DNA from: CAZCFB01 sp964511535
Lineage (GTDB): Bacteria > Myxococcota_A > Polyangia > GCA-2747355 > CAZCFB01
Reading direction: 5' to 3'
DNA: 25,541 nt
NCBI GenBank assembly: GCA_964511535.1
Contig: CAZEFW010000143.1
Location: forward strand, 1-25,541
Shown here: positions 1 through 7,642 of the stretch, piece by piece
How the letters are laid out: every line of letters starts with the position of its first letter
Numbering within the stretch: the stretch's first letter is position 1
The notes under the pieces: generated by a model
The model's input: only the letters and a program-made list of their open reading frames with translations
Databases searched by the model: none
What the model was told of the DNA's origin: nothing
Program-made: the position numbers and the translations under genes

Positions 1-551
1 GCCTGGACTACGGGGCGGAGGACCCCAACACGCACGGCACCGTGGACGCCGGCGAGACCGACCCGCTCGACCCGGACAGCGACGGCGACGGGCTGGAGGA
101 CGGCGAGGAGGACAAGGACGGCGACGGCAAGGTGGGCCCCGGCGAGACCGACCCCACCAAGAAGGACACCGACGGCGACGGCCTGGACGACGGCACCGAG
201 CTGGGCGTGGACCCCAACGGCAAGTCCATCGCCAACGCCAACCCCACTGATCCCACCAAGAAGGACACCGACGGCGACGGCCTGGACGACGGCAAGGAGG
301 ACAAGAACGGCAACGGCGTCAAGGATCCCGAGGAGACCGACCCCACCAAGAAGGACACCGACGGGGGCGGCGTGGATGACGGCACCGAGGTGAAAAACAA
401 GATGAACCCGCTGGACGCCGGCGATGACAAACTGAACTTCGGCGGCTCCGGGTGCGACTGCCAGGTGGGCGACGCGCCCGGCAACGGCCCGCTCTGGCTG
501 CTGGCGCTGGGGCTGGCAGCGCTGGCCAGGCGCCGCCGCAGGAGCTGCTGA
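1..551 (+). CDS. Thrombospondin type 3 repeat protein with MYXO-CTERM-like C-terminus (5' end outside window)
   Basis: Only the C-terminal part is present; the frame is open from the first complete codon at base 3, so the start lies upstream. The visible part consists of acidic Asp/Gly-rich repeats of the type DxDGDGLxDGxE, which are calcium-binding thrombospondin type 3 repeats. These are followed by a short Cys-Asp-Cys segment (453-461), a Gly/Pro spacer, one hydrophobic helix (LWLLALGLAALA) and a terminal run of arginines. That Cys-TM-Arg arrangement matches the MYXO-CTERM sorting signal of Myxococcota, which is thought to be processed by an archaeosortase-like (rhombosortase/myxosortase) enzyme and to place the protein at the cell surface. 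The upstream domains cannot be seen, so the binding or enzymatic role is unknown. It ends at TGA 549-551. Confidence 0.85.
   Translation, partial: LDYGAEDPNTHGTVDAGETDPLDPDSDGDGLEDGEEDKDGDGKVGPGETDPTKKDTDGDGLDDGTELGVDPNGKSIANANPTDPTKKDTDGDGLDDGKEDKNGNGVKDPEETDPTKKDTDGGGVDDGTEVKNKMNPLDAGDDKLNFGGSGCDCQVGDAPGNGPLWLLALGLAALARRRRRSC
145..395 (+). repeat. Near-identical DNA repeats encoding TSP3 units
   Basis: Three copies of a block beginning CCCACCAAGAAGGACACC start near 153, 252 and 342, giving spacings of 99 and 90 bases. The first two continue almost identically into the DGDGLDDG coding stretch; the third diverges to DGGGVDDG. The high DNA identity points to recent duplication or repeat homogenisation inside the gene. 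Confidence 0.8.
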
Positions 552-581
552 GCTCAACACCATCAACGGACAGAAGGATCG

Positions 582-600
582 GATCCATCCCCCCTGGATC
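582..600 (+). terminator. Hairpin downstream of the TSP3 gene
   Basis: GATCCA and TGGATC form a perfect 6-bp stem around a 7-nt C-rich loop, 31 bases after the stop codon. No U-tract follows, so an intrinsic terminator role is only plausible. A smaller stem, GAGCT/AGCTC (542-555), overlaps the stop codon. Confidence 0.35.
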
Positions 601-642
601 TGTCTCCCGCCGAGTCGCCGACCTGTAACACTCCGAGACAGA
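599..642. promoter_or_regulatory. Inverted repeat, possible activator site upstream of sigma-54 promoter
   Basis: TCTGTCTC (599-606) and GAGACAGA (635-642) are perfect inverted copies 28 bases apart. They lie roughly 110-155 bases upstream of the start site predicted from the promoter at 727-742, the distance at which enhancer-binding proteins of sigma-54 promoters usually bind. The role is inferred from position only. Confidence 0.3.
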
Positions 643-726
643 GCCACCCCTGCTGACCTGAAGCCCTCCATCGGGATCAACTCAATAACGCTCTAATTCC
701 AAATCCTTGAGCCGGCCCTCGCCTGG

Positions 727-742
727 TGGCATGGCTGTTGCT
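727..742 (+). promoter_or_regulatory. Sigma-54 (RpoN) -24/-12 promoter
   Basis: TGGCATGGCTGTTGCT matches the RpoN consensus TGGCACGNNNNTTGCW at every fixed position except one (T for C). The GG and GC dinucleotides have the correct spacing. Transcription would begin near 753 and run into the membrane protein at 944, leaving a leader of about 190 bases with a small hairpin (825-841). Sigma-54 promoters are widespread in Myxococcota, where bacterial enhancer-binding proteins control developmental and starvation genes. Confidence 0.65.
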
Positions 743-943
743 TTTCTCTGCCCAGAGAGCTGATCAATAGTCCGGACCGAGCCAGGCGAAGGTATTGGAA
801 TCACTGGCAAGGCGCGAGGAGGGCGCTTGCTGGAGGCAAGCAACCGACGAGCAACAAAGCCAGTGATTTCAAGAACGAGTCTGGCGACGGGAGGACTGCT
901 GCTCAGCTCTCTAGTCGAATCTCAGCCGAAGGGAGACAAGAGA

Positions 944-1810
944 ATGCAAAGCAGCCACACCTCGACCCTCGACAGCCAGGTAGATCTTCAGGCCCCTGGA
1001 GAGTCACGAAGCGAGCCAAAAACAATCACCACCGACGAGCTGGAGCGAGACGCCTGGCTCGGACCGCTGGACCGCGCCCTGCCGGGCCTGGCCGCCATCC
1101 TGCTCGCGGCGGCGGGGTTCACCCTGGTGGCGGCCTGGGGACACCAGCTGCTGGAGTCCACCCGCTCCGGCGCGTTCAATTTCACGGTCAGCGCGCTGCA
1201 GCTGGTCATCGCCGCGGGCATCGTGGTGGTGGTGGTGATGCTGCTGCACAACTACCTGTTCCAGATGCAGGAGGGCAGGGTTGACTGGGCGCGCAAGGAG
1301 CTGAAGCGCCGGTTCGGTCAGGACGGCATCAGCGCTGAACTTCAGGCCCTGGAGACCAACGTGCTGACCATGCCCGCCGAAGCGTGGGCGATCCTGTTCA
1401 GCGGCCGCCACCCCGGCACCAATCGGATCTTCTGGTTCAAGCTGTACTGCACCGGCAGCACCGTGGGCCACGACGCGGAGGTGACCTACTTCAGCGGCGC
1501 TCCCCTCGACTTCGGAGCCAGCGCCGGTGAGCAGCTCTCGTCCATCCGGAGAGGCCGCAAGGTGATGCCCGTCATCTCCATCCCGGCCCTGCCAGGGCTG
1601 CTGCGGCGCGCCGACACCGAGCTCAGGTCCGGCGTGGCCGCGCGCAGCCTGGAGACGGTCGGCGGCGGCATGAGCTGCAAGGTGGGCATCATCGGCGGCG
1701 GGATGCGCTGGGCAGCCAGTACCGCGGTGACCCTGCCGCTGGACAAGGCCCCCCCGCAGGACGCGGCGCTGCAGCAGCTGATGCAGCTGCTGTTCACCCT
1801 CATCAAATAA
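944..1810 (+). CDS. Two-TM membrane protein of unknown function
   Basis: This 288-residue protein is not recognised. A hydrophilic N-terminal segment of about 45 residues precedes two hydrophobic helices (about 47-65 and 82-104, the second very Val-rich). A soluble C-terminal domain of about 180 residues follows. It starts with a charged, possibly coiled stretch and later has Gly-rich segments (VGGG, IIGGGM) with no recognisable catalytic signature. The ATG at 944 is chosen because GGGAG precedes it; an upstream in-frame TTG at 827 is possible. The gene stands alone and faces cytidylate kinase across a hairpin at 1811-1827. The upstream sigma-54-type promoter suggests conditional expression. 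Confidence 0.75.
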   Translation: MQSSHTSTLDSQVDLQAPGESRSEPKTITTDELERDAWLGPLDRALPGLAAILLAAAGFTLVAAWGHQLLESTRSGAFNFTVSALQLVIAAGIVVVVVMLLHNYLFQMQEGRVDWARKELKRRFGQDGISAELQALETNVLTMPAEAWAILFSGRHPGTNRIFWFKLYCTGSTVGHDAEVTYFSGAPLDFGASAGEQLSSIRRGRKVMPVISIPALPGLLRRADTELRSGVAARSLETVGGGMSCKVGIIGGGMRWAASTAVTLPLDKAPPQDAALQQLMQLLFTLIK

Positions 1811-1827
1811 GGCCAGGTGCGCTGGCC
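1811..1827. terminator. Hairpin between convergent genes
   Basis: GGCCAG-GTGCG-CTGGCC is a perfect 6-bp stem with a 5-nt loop placed directly after the TAA at 1808-1810 and just before the end of the opposing cytidylate kinase gene. It could end transcription from both sides; no U-tract is present. Confidence 0.45.
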
Positions 1828-1833
1828 AGCGAG

Positions 1834-2511
1834 TCAGCCGGCCAGCTCCACGATGCGCTGGACCACCTGCTCCAGGGTCATGCCCGTGGTGTCCAGCGCC
1901 ACCGCGTCAGCGGCCGGCTTGAGCGGGGCCACATCTCGTTCGCTGTCCGCGCGGTCCCTGGCCACCTGCTGGTCCAGCACCTCCTGAAACGGGATCTCGT
2001 GGCCCATCTCCACCAGCTCTGCGTGGCGTCGCCTGGCGCGCTCCTCGGCAGAGGCGTCCAGGAACACCTTGAGCTTCGCCCGGGGGAACACCACGGTGCC
2101 CATGTCCCGCCCCTCGGCCACCACCGGCCCGCGCTCGGCGAACCGGCGCTGCAGGTCCAGCAGCGCATCTCGCACCTCGCCGATGGCGCTGATGCGAGAC
2201 GCCCCGGCGGAGACCTCGGGGGTGCGGATTACGCCGCTGACATCCCGGTCCCCCAGCAGCACCCGGTTGTCGCCCTCCTGCAGCTCGAAGCGCAGGTCCA
2301 GCCGCCCGGCCAGCCCGGCCAGGGCCGCCCCGTCCTCCCAGGAGATCCCCTGCTCCTGCGCCGCCAGGGCCAGGCTGCGGTAGATGGCCCCGCTGTCCAA
2401 CAAGGTGTAGCCCAGCCGGGCGGCCACCAGCTTCGCCGCGGTGGACTTGCCCGAACCGGCGGGCCCGTCGATGGCCACCACCGGGCTGCGTGACTCTGTC
2501 TGGCTCGTCAT
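1834..2511 (-). CDS. cmk: Cytidylate kinase
   Basis: The 225-residue length and motifs match bacterial cytidylate kinase, which phosphorylates CMP and dCMP to the diphosphates with ATP for nucleic acid and lipid precursor supply in the cytoplasm. The P-loop GPAGSGKST is at residues 16-24, followed by the typical YTLLDSGAIYR segment. The family hallmark EGRDMGT is at 133-139, and the Arg-rich lid motif (RARRRH) is near 158-163. The ATG at 2511 has no Shine-Dalgarno sequence, and a TATACT box ends only 8 bases upstream of it, so the mRNA may be leaderless. It is divergent from the 2574 gene and convergent with the 944 gene; no rpsA or aroA neighbour is present. Confidence 0.97.
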   Translation of the reverse strand: MTSQTESRSPVVAIDGPAGSGKSTAAKLVAARLGYTLLDSGAIYRSLALAAQEQGISWEDGAALAGLAGRLDLRFELQEGDNRVLLGDRDVSGVIRTPEVSAGASRISAIGEVRDALLDLQRRFAERGPVVAEGRDMGTVVFPRAKLKVFLDASAEERARRRHAELVEMGHEIPFQEVLDQQVARDRADSERDVAPLKPAADAVALDTTGMTLEQVVQRIVELAG

Positions 2512-2519
2512 GGCCGGGA

Positions 2520-2525
2520 AGTATA
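2520..2525 (-). promoter_or_regulatory. -10 box of a probable leaderless promoter for cmk
   Basis: Read on the minus strand, GGATATACT contains a TATACT hexamer followed by only 8 bases before the cmk ATG. A start site 7 bases after the -10 box falls at or next to the start codon. No clear -35 hexamer is seen. The same 9-mer GGATATACT recurs at 3801-3809 in front of another gene. Confidence 0.4.
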
Positions 2526-2573
2526 TCCTTGATGGTTTCGTAAGGGAATTCAGGCAAGATAGGAGCCCTGCCC

Positions 2574-2966
2574 ATGGCCACCGAGATGAACTACGGCGAC
2601 GAGGCCGACCGTGTACGGAGGGAGCGGCCCCCGCGGGTCTCCCTTGTGCCGGATCCCCGCCCCTTCGTGGGCGAGATCAGGCTGCTCCGTCGCAAGGACG
2701 GCAGCTACCTGGTGGCCGCCCTGGACTATGACGGGCAGGCCGCGATCATGCCCGACGGGGACCCCGCCGCCGAGGTGGTGCCGCGCCAGCAGGTGGCGGA
2801 GCGCGGCGACGAGGACCCGCTGGCGGCGGCCATCGCCCGGGCCCACGGCGCCCTGGACCAGCTGCGGCTGGAGTCGGCGCTGAACACCGTGGCCACCCTG
2901 GGCGCGCCCCTGGGCGAGGAGGCGCTGGTGACCAGGCTCCGCGCCGCGCTGAAGGAGCAGCGCTAG
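2574..2966 (+). CDS. Small hypothetical soluble protein
   Basis: This 130-residue protein is not recognised. It has no signal peptide or membrane segment and looks cytoplasmic. The first 40 residues are Arg/Pro-rich, the middle resembles a small beta-domain (IRLLRRKDGSYLVAALDYDG), and the C-terminal 55 residues are Ala/Leu-rich and probably helical. The ATG at 2574 has AGGAG nine bases upstream (2561-2565). The next gene starts 2 bases after its stop, so the two are likely co-transcribed and translationally coupled. It is divergent from cmk with a 62-base gap that must hold both promoters. Confidence 0.7.
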   Translation: MATEMNYGDEADRVRRERPPRVSLVPDPRPFVGEIRLLRRKDGSYLVAALDYDGQAAIMPDGDPAAEVVPRQQVAERGDEDPLAAAIARAHGALDQLRLESALNTVATLGAPLGEEALVTRLRAALKEQR

Positions 2967-2968
2967 CG

Positions 2969-3763
2969 GTGCTGTCTCGCCTGGCCAGCCTGACCCGTGT
3001 GCCGCGCACGCGCAGCTCCTGGGAGGTGGCCATCGCCGCCCTCGGGGTGAACCTCTGGGTCGCGTTCCTGCTGCTGCCCGCGCTGCACATGGAGCGGCCG
3101 GGGCCGGGGCCGCTGGCCTGGTTCATGGTGGCGCTGCCCCTGGCAGGCCTCGCGGGCGGCATCCTCCTGCGCCGGCGCGGTCTGCTCATGGGCCTCTACC
3201 CTGCCCTGCTGCTGCTGGCCACCCTGGCCGTCCCGAAGCTGGTGAGCGCCGGGGTCTACTCGCCGTTCACCTTCACGCTGATGGGCGCCAGCTTCATGGC
3301 CTACCAGCTTGTGACCCTGTACCTCACCGGGCTGATGGACGCGCCGCCGGTGCCCACCGAGGGGCGCGACCTGGCCCCTGTGCACCTCGGCTCGCGCTGG
3401 CGGCGCAGGCTCCGGATCCACCGTTGGATGGCCGCGCTGGCGGTGTTCTTCCCCGCGGTGCTGCTGGCCACCGCCTTCCTCCACCCCGGCCTGCAGCAGG
3501 ACCTGCAGCTGAACTACCCGCGCCGGGCGGGAGCCGCCCGGGCCCTGGTGGGGGTGCTGACCCTGGCCCTGTGGGCGTCCATCTTCTACGCCTACTTCCT
3601 GGTGCCGCTGCGGGCTCATGTGCGCGGCGACCCGAGGGTGCGACGGGACGTCCGGCGGCTGCGCCGGGAGGCCGCGAGGGGGGCCCGCCCTGGCCTGCCG
3701 TTCTACATGCTGGTGGGGGCCGCGCTCGGGCTGATGGTGCTGCTGCTAATCCTCAGGGGGTAA
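2969..3763 (+). CDS. Multi-TM integral membrane protein of unknown function
   Basis: The protein has 264 residues and about seven hydrophobic helices, near residues 18-38, 49-67, 71-92, 98-121, 152-172, 191-214 and 243-262. Arg-rich loops (142-152 and 216-240) probably lie on the cytoplasmic side. No transporter or enzyme motif is recognised. A GTG start at 2969 is chosen because AAGGAG at 2952-2957 lies inside the end of the previous gene with an 11-base spacing, which also suggests coupling. Function is unknown. Confidence 0.75.
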   Translation: MLSRLASLTRVPRTRSSWEVAIAALGVNLWVAFLLLPALHMERPGPGPLAWFMVALPLAGLAGGILLRRRGLLMGLYPALLLLATLAVPKLVSAGVYSPFTFTLMGASFMAYQLVTLYLTGLMDAPPVPTEGRDLAPVHLGSRWRRRLRIHRWMAALAVFFPAVLLATAFLHPGLQQDLQLNYPRRAGAARALVGVLTLALWASIFYAYFLVPLRAHVRGDPRVRRDVRRLRREAARGARPGLPFYMLVGAALGLMVLLLILRG

Positions 3764-3791
3764 AGGGGGAGGCTGTTTCAGTACAACGTTT

Positions 3792-3818
3792 CAGGGATTT
3801 GGATATACTGCATCCCTG
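3792..3818 (+). promoter_or_regulatory. Promoter -10 box inside an inverted repeat
   Basis: CAGGGAT (3792-3798) and ATCCCTG (3812-3818) form a perfect 7-bp inverted repeat around 13 bases that contain TATACT (3804-3809), a good -10 hexamer. A regulator bound to this palindrome would cover the promoter of the 3825-9333 operon. The predicted start site is only about 8 bases before the ATG at 3825. There is no clear -35 hexamer and no Shine-Dalgarno sequence. Confidence 0.4.
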
Positions 3819-3824
3819 GCACTC

Positions 3825-4022
3825 ATGAAGCTCCGCAAGTACTTCTTCGAGGTCCTCTCGTTTGGCCTCATCGGCAGCAGCCTGGTCTTCTTCTACCAGT
3901 GTATCCGCTACCTGGGACGCAGGGACTATGTCGCCGCCATCATCCTGATGTTCATCGGCTTCGCCGTGATCCGGGTTGGCTCCGAGCTGGCGCGGCTGGC
4001 CCTGGTGGAGCGCGAACGATGA
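3825..4022 (+). CDS. Small two-TM membrane protein
   Basis: This 65-residue protein has a hydrophobic helix near residues 9-27 and a second near 35-54, with charged ends (MKLRKYF and VERER). It is the first gene of an operon running to 9333. Its TGA overlaps the ATG of the next gene (ATGA at 4019-4022), a classic translational coupling. The ATG at 3825 lacks a ribosome-binding site. No family is recognised; it may help assemble or anchor products of the downstream genes. Confidence 0.7.
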   Translation: MKLRKYFFEVLSFGLIGSSLVFFYQCIRYLGRRDYVAAIILMFIGFAVIRVGSELARLALVERER

Positions 4023-4966
4023 GGAACGCCGCGGCCCTGTTGCTGTGCGCCCTGGTTGGCGTCGGGCCCGTGGCGGGGTGCGGCTCCTCGCGCTCCGACG
4101 AGGGAACGCCCACCGGCGCGGGACAGCTCGACCCGGTCATCTCCGCGGGGGACAGCGTGGTGGCGGAGGTCAACGGCCGCCCGATCCTGGCCAGCGACCT
4201 GCGCCACCAGATGAAGGGCGGCAAGCCACGCAAGCAGGCGCTGCAGGAGCTGATCCAGCTGGAGGTCCTGGTGGACGAGGCGCGGCGCCGGGGCCTGGAC
4301 CGGGAGCCTGGCGCGATGAAAGCCCGCCGCAAGGCCATGGCCGAGCGCATGGTGAAGGTCGGCTTCTCCGACGGCTATTCACCGGAGACGATCCCGAAGG
4401 ACATGGTGCACATGGCGTACAAGCGGTACCTGCCGCGTTATGTCCACCCCGAGCTGGTCAGGGTGAGCCATGTCATCTTCCTGGCGGACGCAGGGGCCAA
4501 GCCGAAGCACCGGGCCGCGGCGAAGGCGTTCGCGCAGCAGCTCCACAAGCAGGCCACCGCCCGGCCCATGACCGACGAGGCGTTCCGGGCGCTGCTGGAG
4601 CAGGTGGACCTGGGCGACTCCGGCGTCAAGGGCAAGGCCGAGAGCCTCACCACAGACCAGCGCGGCCGCACGGTGCGGGAGTTCGCAGACGCCGCCTTCA
4701 AGCTGTCCCGGGAGGGCCAGATCAGCCCGGTGACCCGGTCGATGTACGGCTACCACGTGATCCGGCTGATCAGGCGCATCCCCCCGCGCAATGAGCGCTT
4801 CGAGCAGGTGGAGGGCAAGATCCGGCAGCAGATCTTCAAGGCCACCCGCGGCGCCGCCTTCAGCCGGTGGGCCAACCGGCTGGCCAAGGAGGTCCCGATC
4901 TCGGTGACCCTGGAGGTGCTCCAGGCCACCCTCGGCAAGGAAGACGCCGAGGCCGGGGCCAAGTGA
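4019..4966 (+). CDS. Parvulin-type peptidyl-prolyl isomerase lipoprotein (SurA/PrsA-like)
   Basis: The 315-residue product begins with a lipoprotein signal peptide and lipobox VAGC (lipidated Cys21). A SurA_N-like segment follows (AEVNGRPILASDLRHQ, about 49-64). A PpiC rotamase domain spans about 145-270, beginning with VRVSHVIFL and containing GYHVIRLI, where the His is typical of the family. Such proteins catalyse cis-trans proline isomerisation and act as chaperones for exported proteins in the periplasm. The ATG at 4019 overlaps the upstream stop. Placement in an operon with DUF4350, MoxR and DUF58 genes suggests it helps fold exported partners of that system, which is an inference. Confidence 0.85.
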   Translation: MRNAAALLLCALVGVGPVAGCGSSRSDEGTPTGAGQLDPVISAGDSVVAEVNGRPILASDLRHQMKGGKPRKQALQELIQLEVLVDEARRRGLDREPGAMKARRKAMAERMVKVGFSDGYSPETIPKDMVHMAYKRYLPRYVHPELVRVSHVIFLADAGAKPKHRAAAKAFAQQLHKQATARPMTDEAFRALLEQVDLGDSGVKGKAESLTTDQRGRTVREFADAAFKLSREGQISPVTRSMYGYHVIRLIRRIPPRNERFEQVEGKIRQQIFKATRGAAFSRWANRLAKEVPISVTLEVLQATLGKEDAEAGAK

Positions 4967-4981
4967 CGGAGGCCTCCGCCC

Positions 4982-5350
4982 ATGATCCCGAGCGCCTTCA
5001 ACCCGATCCTGGCCCAGCTGGTGCGCGACCTGCCGGGCGCCAACGGCGCCATCTTCGTGGACTGGGAGGGGGAGGCGGTGGACAAGTTCGACGGCACCGA
5101 GCGGGAGACGCCGATCCGGCTCATAGGGGCCCACTGGGGCATCATCTACTTCCTGTTTCGCACGGCCCTGCAGCGCACGGACGGGGGCGATCCGAAGCAG
5201 CTGGTGCTCAGCTTTCAGCGCCAGACCTATGTCATCAGCCGCGTGACCGCGGAGTACCTGATGGTGCTCTCCATGGCCCCCGGGGTGAACCTGAGCATGG
5301 CCATGGAGATGAGCCTGGGGACTGTCGAGCAGCTCCGGCAGGAGATGTGA
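4982..5350 (+). CDS. Roadblock/LC7-like protein
   Basis: The protein has 122 residues, no signal or membrane segment, and the size and pattern of a Roadblock/LC7 domain. An N-terminal helix is followed by GAIFVDWEGEAVDKF, matching the strand region usually written as GavlvdkdGe. A central helix and late strands come next, and a C-terminal helix (MEMSLGTVEQLRQEM) closes it. Family members such as MglB dimerise and regulate small GTPases of the MglA/Ras type; no GTPase gene is adjacent here. GGAGG at 4969-4973 supports the ATG at 4982. Its stop overlaps the next start. The family call is made by eye and is moderately sure. Confidence 0.65.
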   Translation: MIPSAFNPILAQLVRDLPGANGAIFVDWEGEAVDKFDGTERETPIRLIGAHWGIIYFLFRTALQRTDGGDPKQLVLSFQRQTYVISRVTAEYLMVLSMAPGVNLSMAMEMSLGTVEQLRQEM

Positions 5351-6679
5351 GGCGGGTGGCCCGCCAGGCCGCGTGGGCGGCCACGCTGCTGGCGCTGCTG
5401 GCCGCCGGTGCGCCGGCGACGGCCCGCGCCGGCGAGACCGACTTCCTGCCCACCAACGTCAGCTGGAACGGCTACAGCGTCCTGGCCGCCATGGCCGGCG
5501 CCCAGGGCACGAGCCTGGAGCTGGTGCAGCAGCTCGACTGGAGCAGCCTGCCCGGCGACGCCGCCCTGGTGGTGGCCCACCCCCAGGTGGCGTTGCCCGC
5601 CGACCAGGTCATCGCCTTCCTGCGGCGGGGCGGGCGGATGCTCCTGGCCGACGACTTCGGGGCCAGCGCGCCGCTGCTCACCCGATTGGACATCTGGCGG
5701 GTGGAGTCGGCGCCGGGCGGCGTGCGCTCCTTCCATCAGGACAACCCGAACCTGCCCGTGGCCCTGGGCGGGGGGCGGACCCACCCGCTGACCCGGGGCG
5801 TGCGGCGCGTGGTGACCAACCACCCGGCCTACCTGCGCTCGCGGCTCCCCTCGCTGCTGGAGTTCGGCCACCGCGGCCAGCAGCTGCTGGTGAGCAAGGC
5901 CGTGGGCAAGGGGGAGCTGATGGTGCTGTCCGACCCGTCGGCGCTGATCAACACCATGATGCAGTTCCGTGGCAACCGCGCCCTGGCGCGCAACCTGGTG
6001 CAGCGGCTCGCCGGCAGCGGCGGCCCGCTGTACATGGTGACCGGATCGTTCCGGTTCAGGGGCACCGTGCCCCCCGCGACCACGGCGCCCACCAGCAGCG
6101 CCGCCGCGTTCCTCGGCGAGTTCAACGTCTTCCTCGGGGAGCTGAACAGCTGGGCCCTGGTGGAGGCCGGGCTGCGCGCCGCGGCGCTGGTGCTGGGGTG
6201 CCTCGGCCTGATGGGCCTGCTCATGCTGCTGCCCATGCCGCGGCGGGACATGGACGGGCACTGGGCCCGGGCCGCCGGCTCCGATCCCACCGGCCTCGAG
6301 GAGGACGTGGTGCGGTTCGGCCGTCGCTGGCGCGGCGGCGGCGCGGCCTACCCCGCGGCCATCCTGCGCGAGGAGGTGGAGGAGCAGCTGGGCCTCCACC
6401 TGGAGGCGCCGGGGCCGCTGTCCACGGTGCACCCGCGCTGGATCGTGGGACGCGTGGCGCGGCTCCACGGCGACGAGGCGGCCCGGCGATGCACCAGGCT
6501 GCTGACCGCCCTGCGCAAGGTGCCCCACGCCGGCCTCGAGGCGGAGCGGCCTCGCCTGACCGGCATCAGCCCAAGAGAGCTGCGGGAGCTCTGCCGGCTG
6601 AGCGACCAGCTTTTCGACGCCATGGGCGTCGACCCGCCACTGCTGAAGACCGAACCGAGCGCGAGCGCGAGAGGGCACC

Positions 6680-6696
<17 letters not shown>
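5347..6696 (+). CDS. DUF4350-containing membrane protein
   Basis: The protein has 449 residues. It carries an N-terminal signal peptide (about 1-28, ending ATARA), then an extracytoplasmic domain with the DUF4350 pattern: NGYSVLAAM, an Ala/Val strand, IAFLRRGGRMLLADDFG and KGELMVLSDPSALIN. One TM helix lies near 272-297, followed by a cytoplasmic tail of about 150 residues. DUF4350 proteins typically sit next to MoxR and DUF58 genes, as here, and their biochemical role is not established. The GTG at 5347 forms a GTGA overlap with the previous stop; a second GTG at 5356 is also possible and has better spacing to AGGAG. Its end overlaps the MoxR start by 17 bases. Confidence 0.85.

Positions 6697-7638
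<942 letters not shown>

Positions 7639-7642
<4 letters not shown>

Larger units (their letters stand above)
552..943. other. 392-base non-coding region with hairpins and a sigma-54-type promoter
   Basis: No convincing gene is seen here. The region holds a stem-loop at 582-600, a perfect 8-bp inverted repeat TCTGTCTC/GAGACAGA (599-606 and 635-642), a sigma-54-like promoter at 727-742, an 8-bp inverted repeat TCGCCTGG/CCAGGCGA (719-726 and 782-789) and a perfect 6-bp stem GCTTGC/GCAAGC (825-841). An in-frame TTG at 827 would extend the following gene by 39 codons. The ATG at 944 with its own GGGAG-type ribosome site fits better, so 827-943 is taken as leader. Confidence 0.55.
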
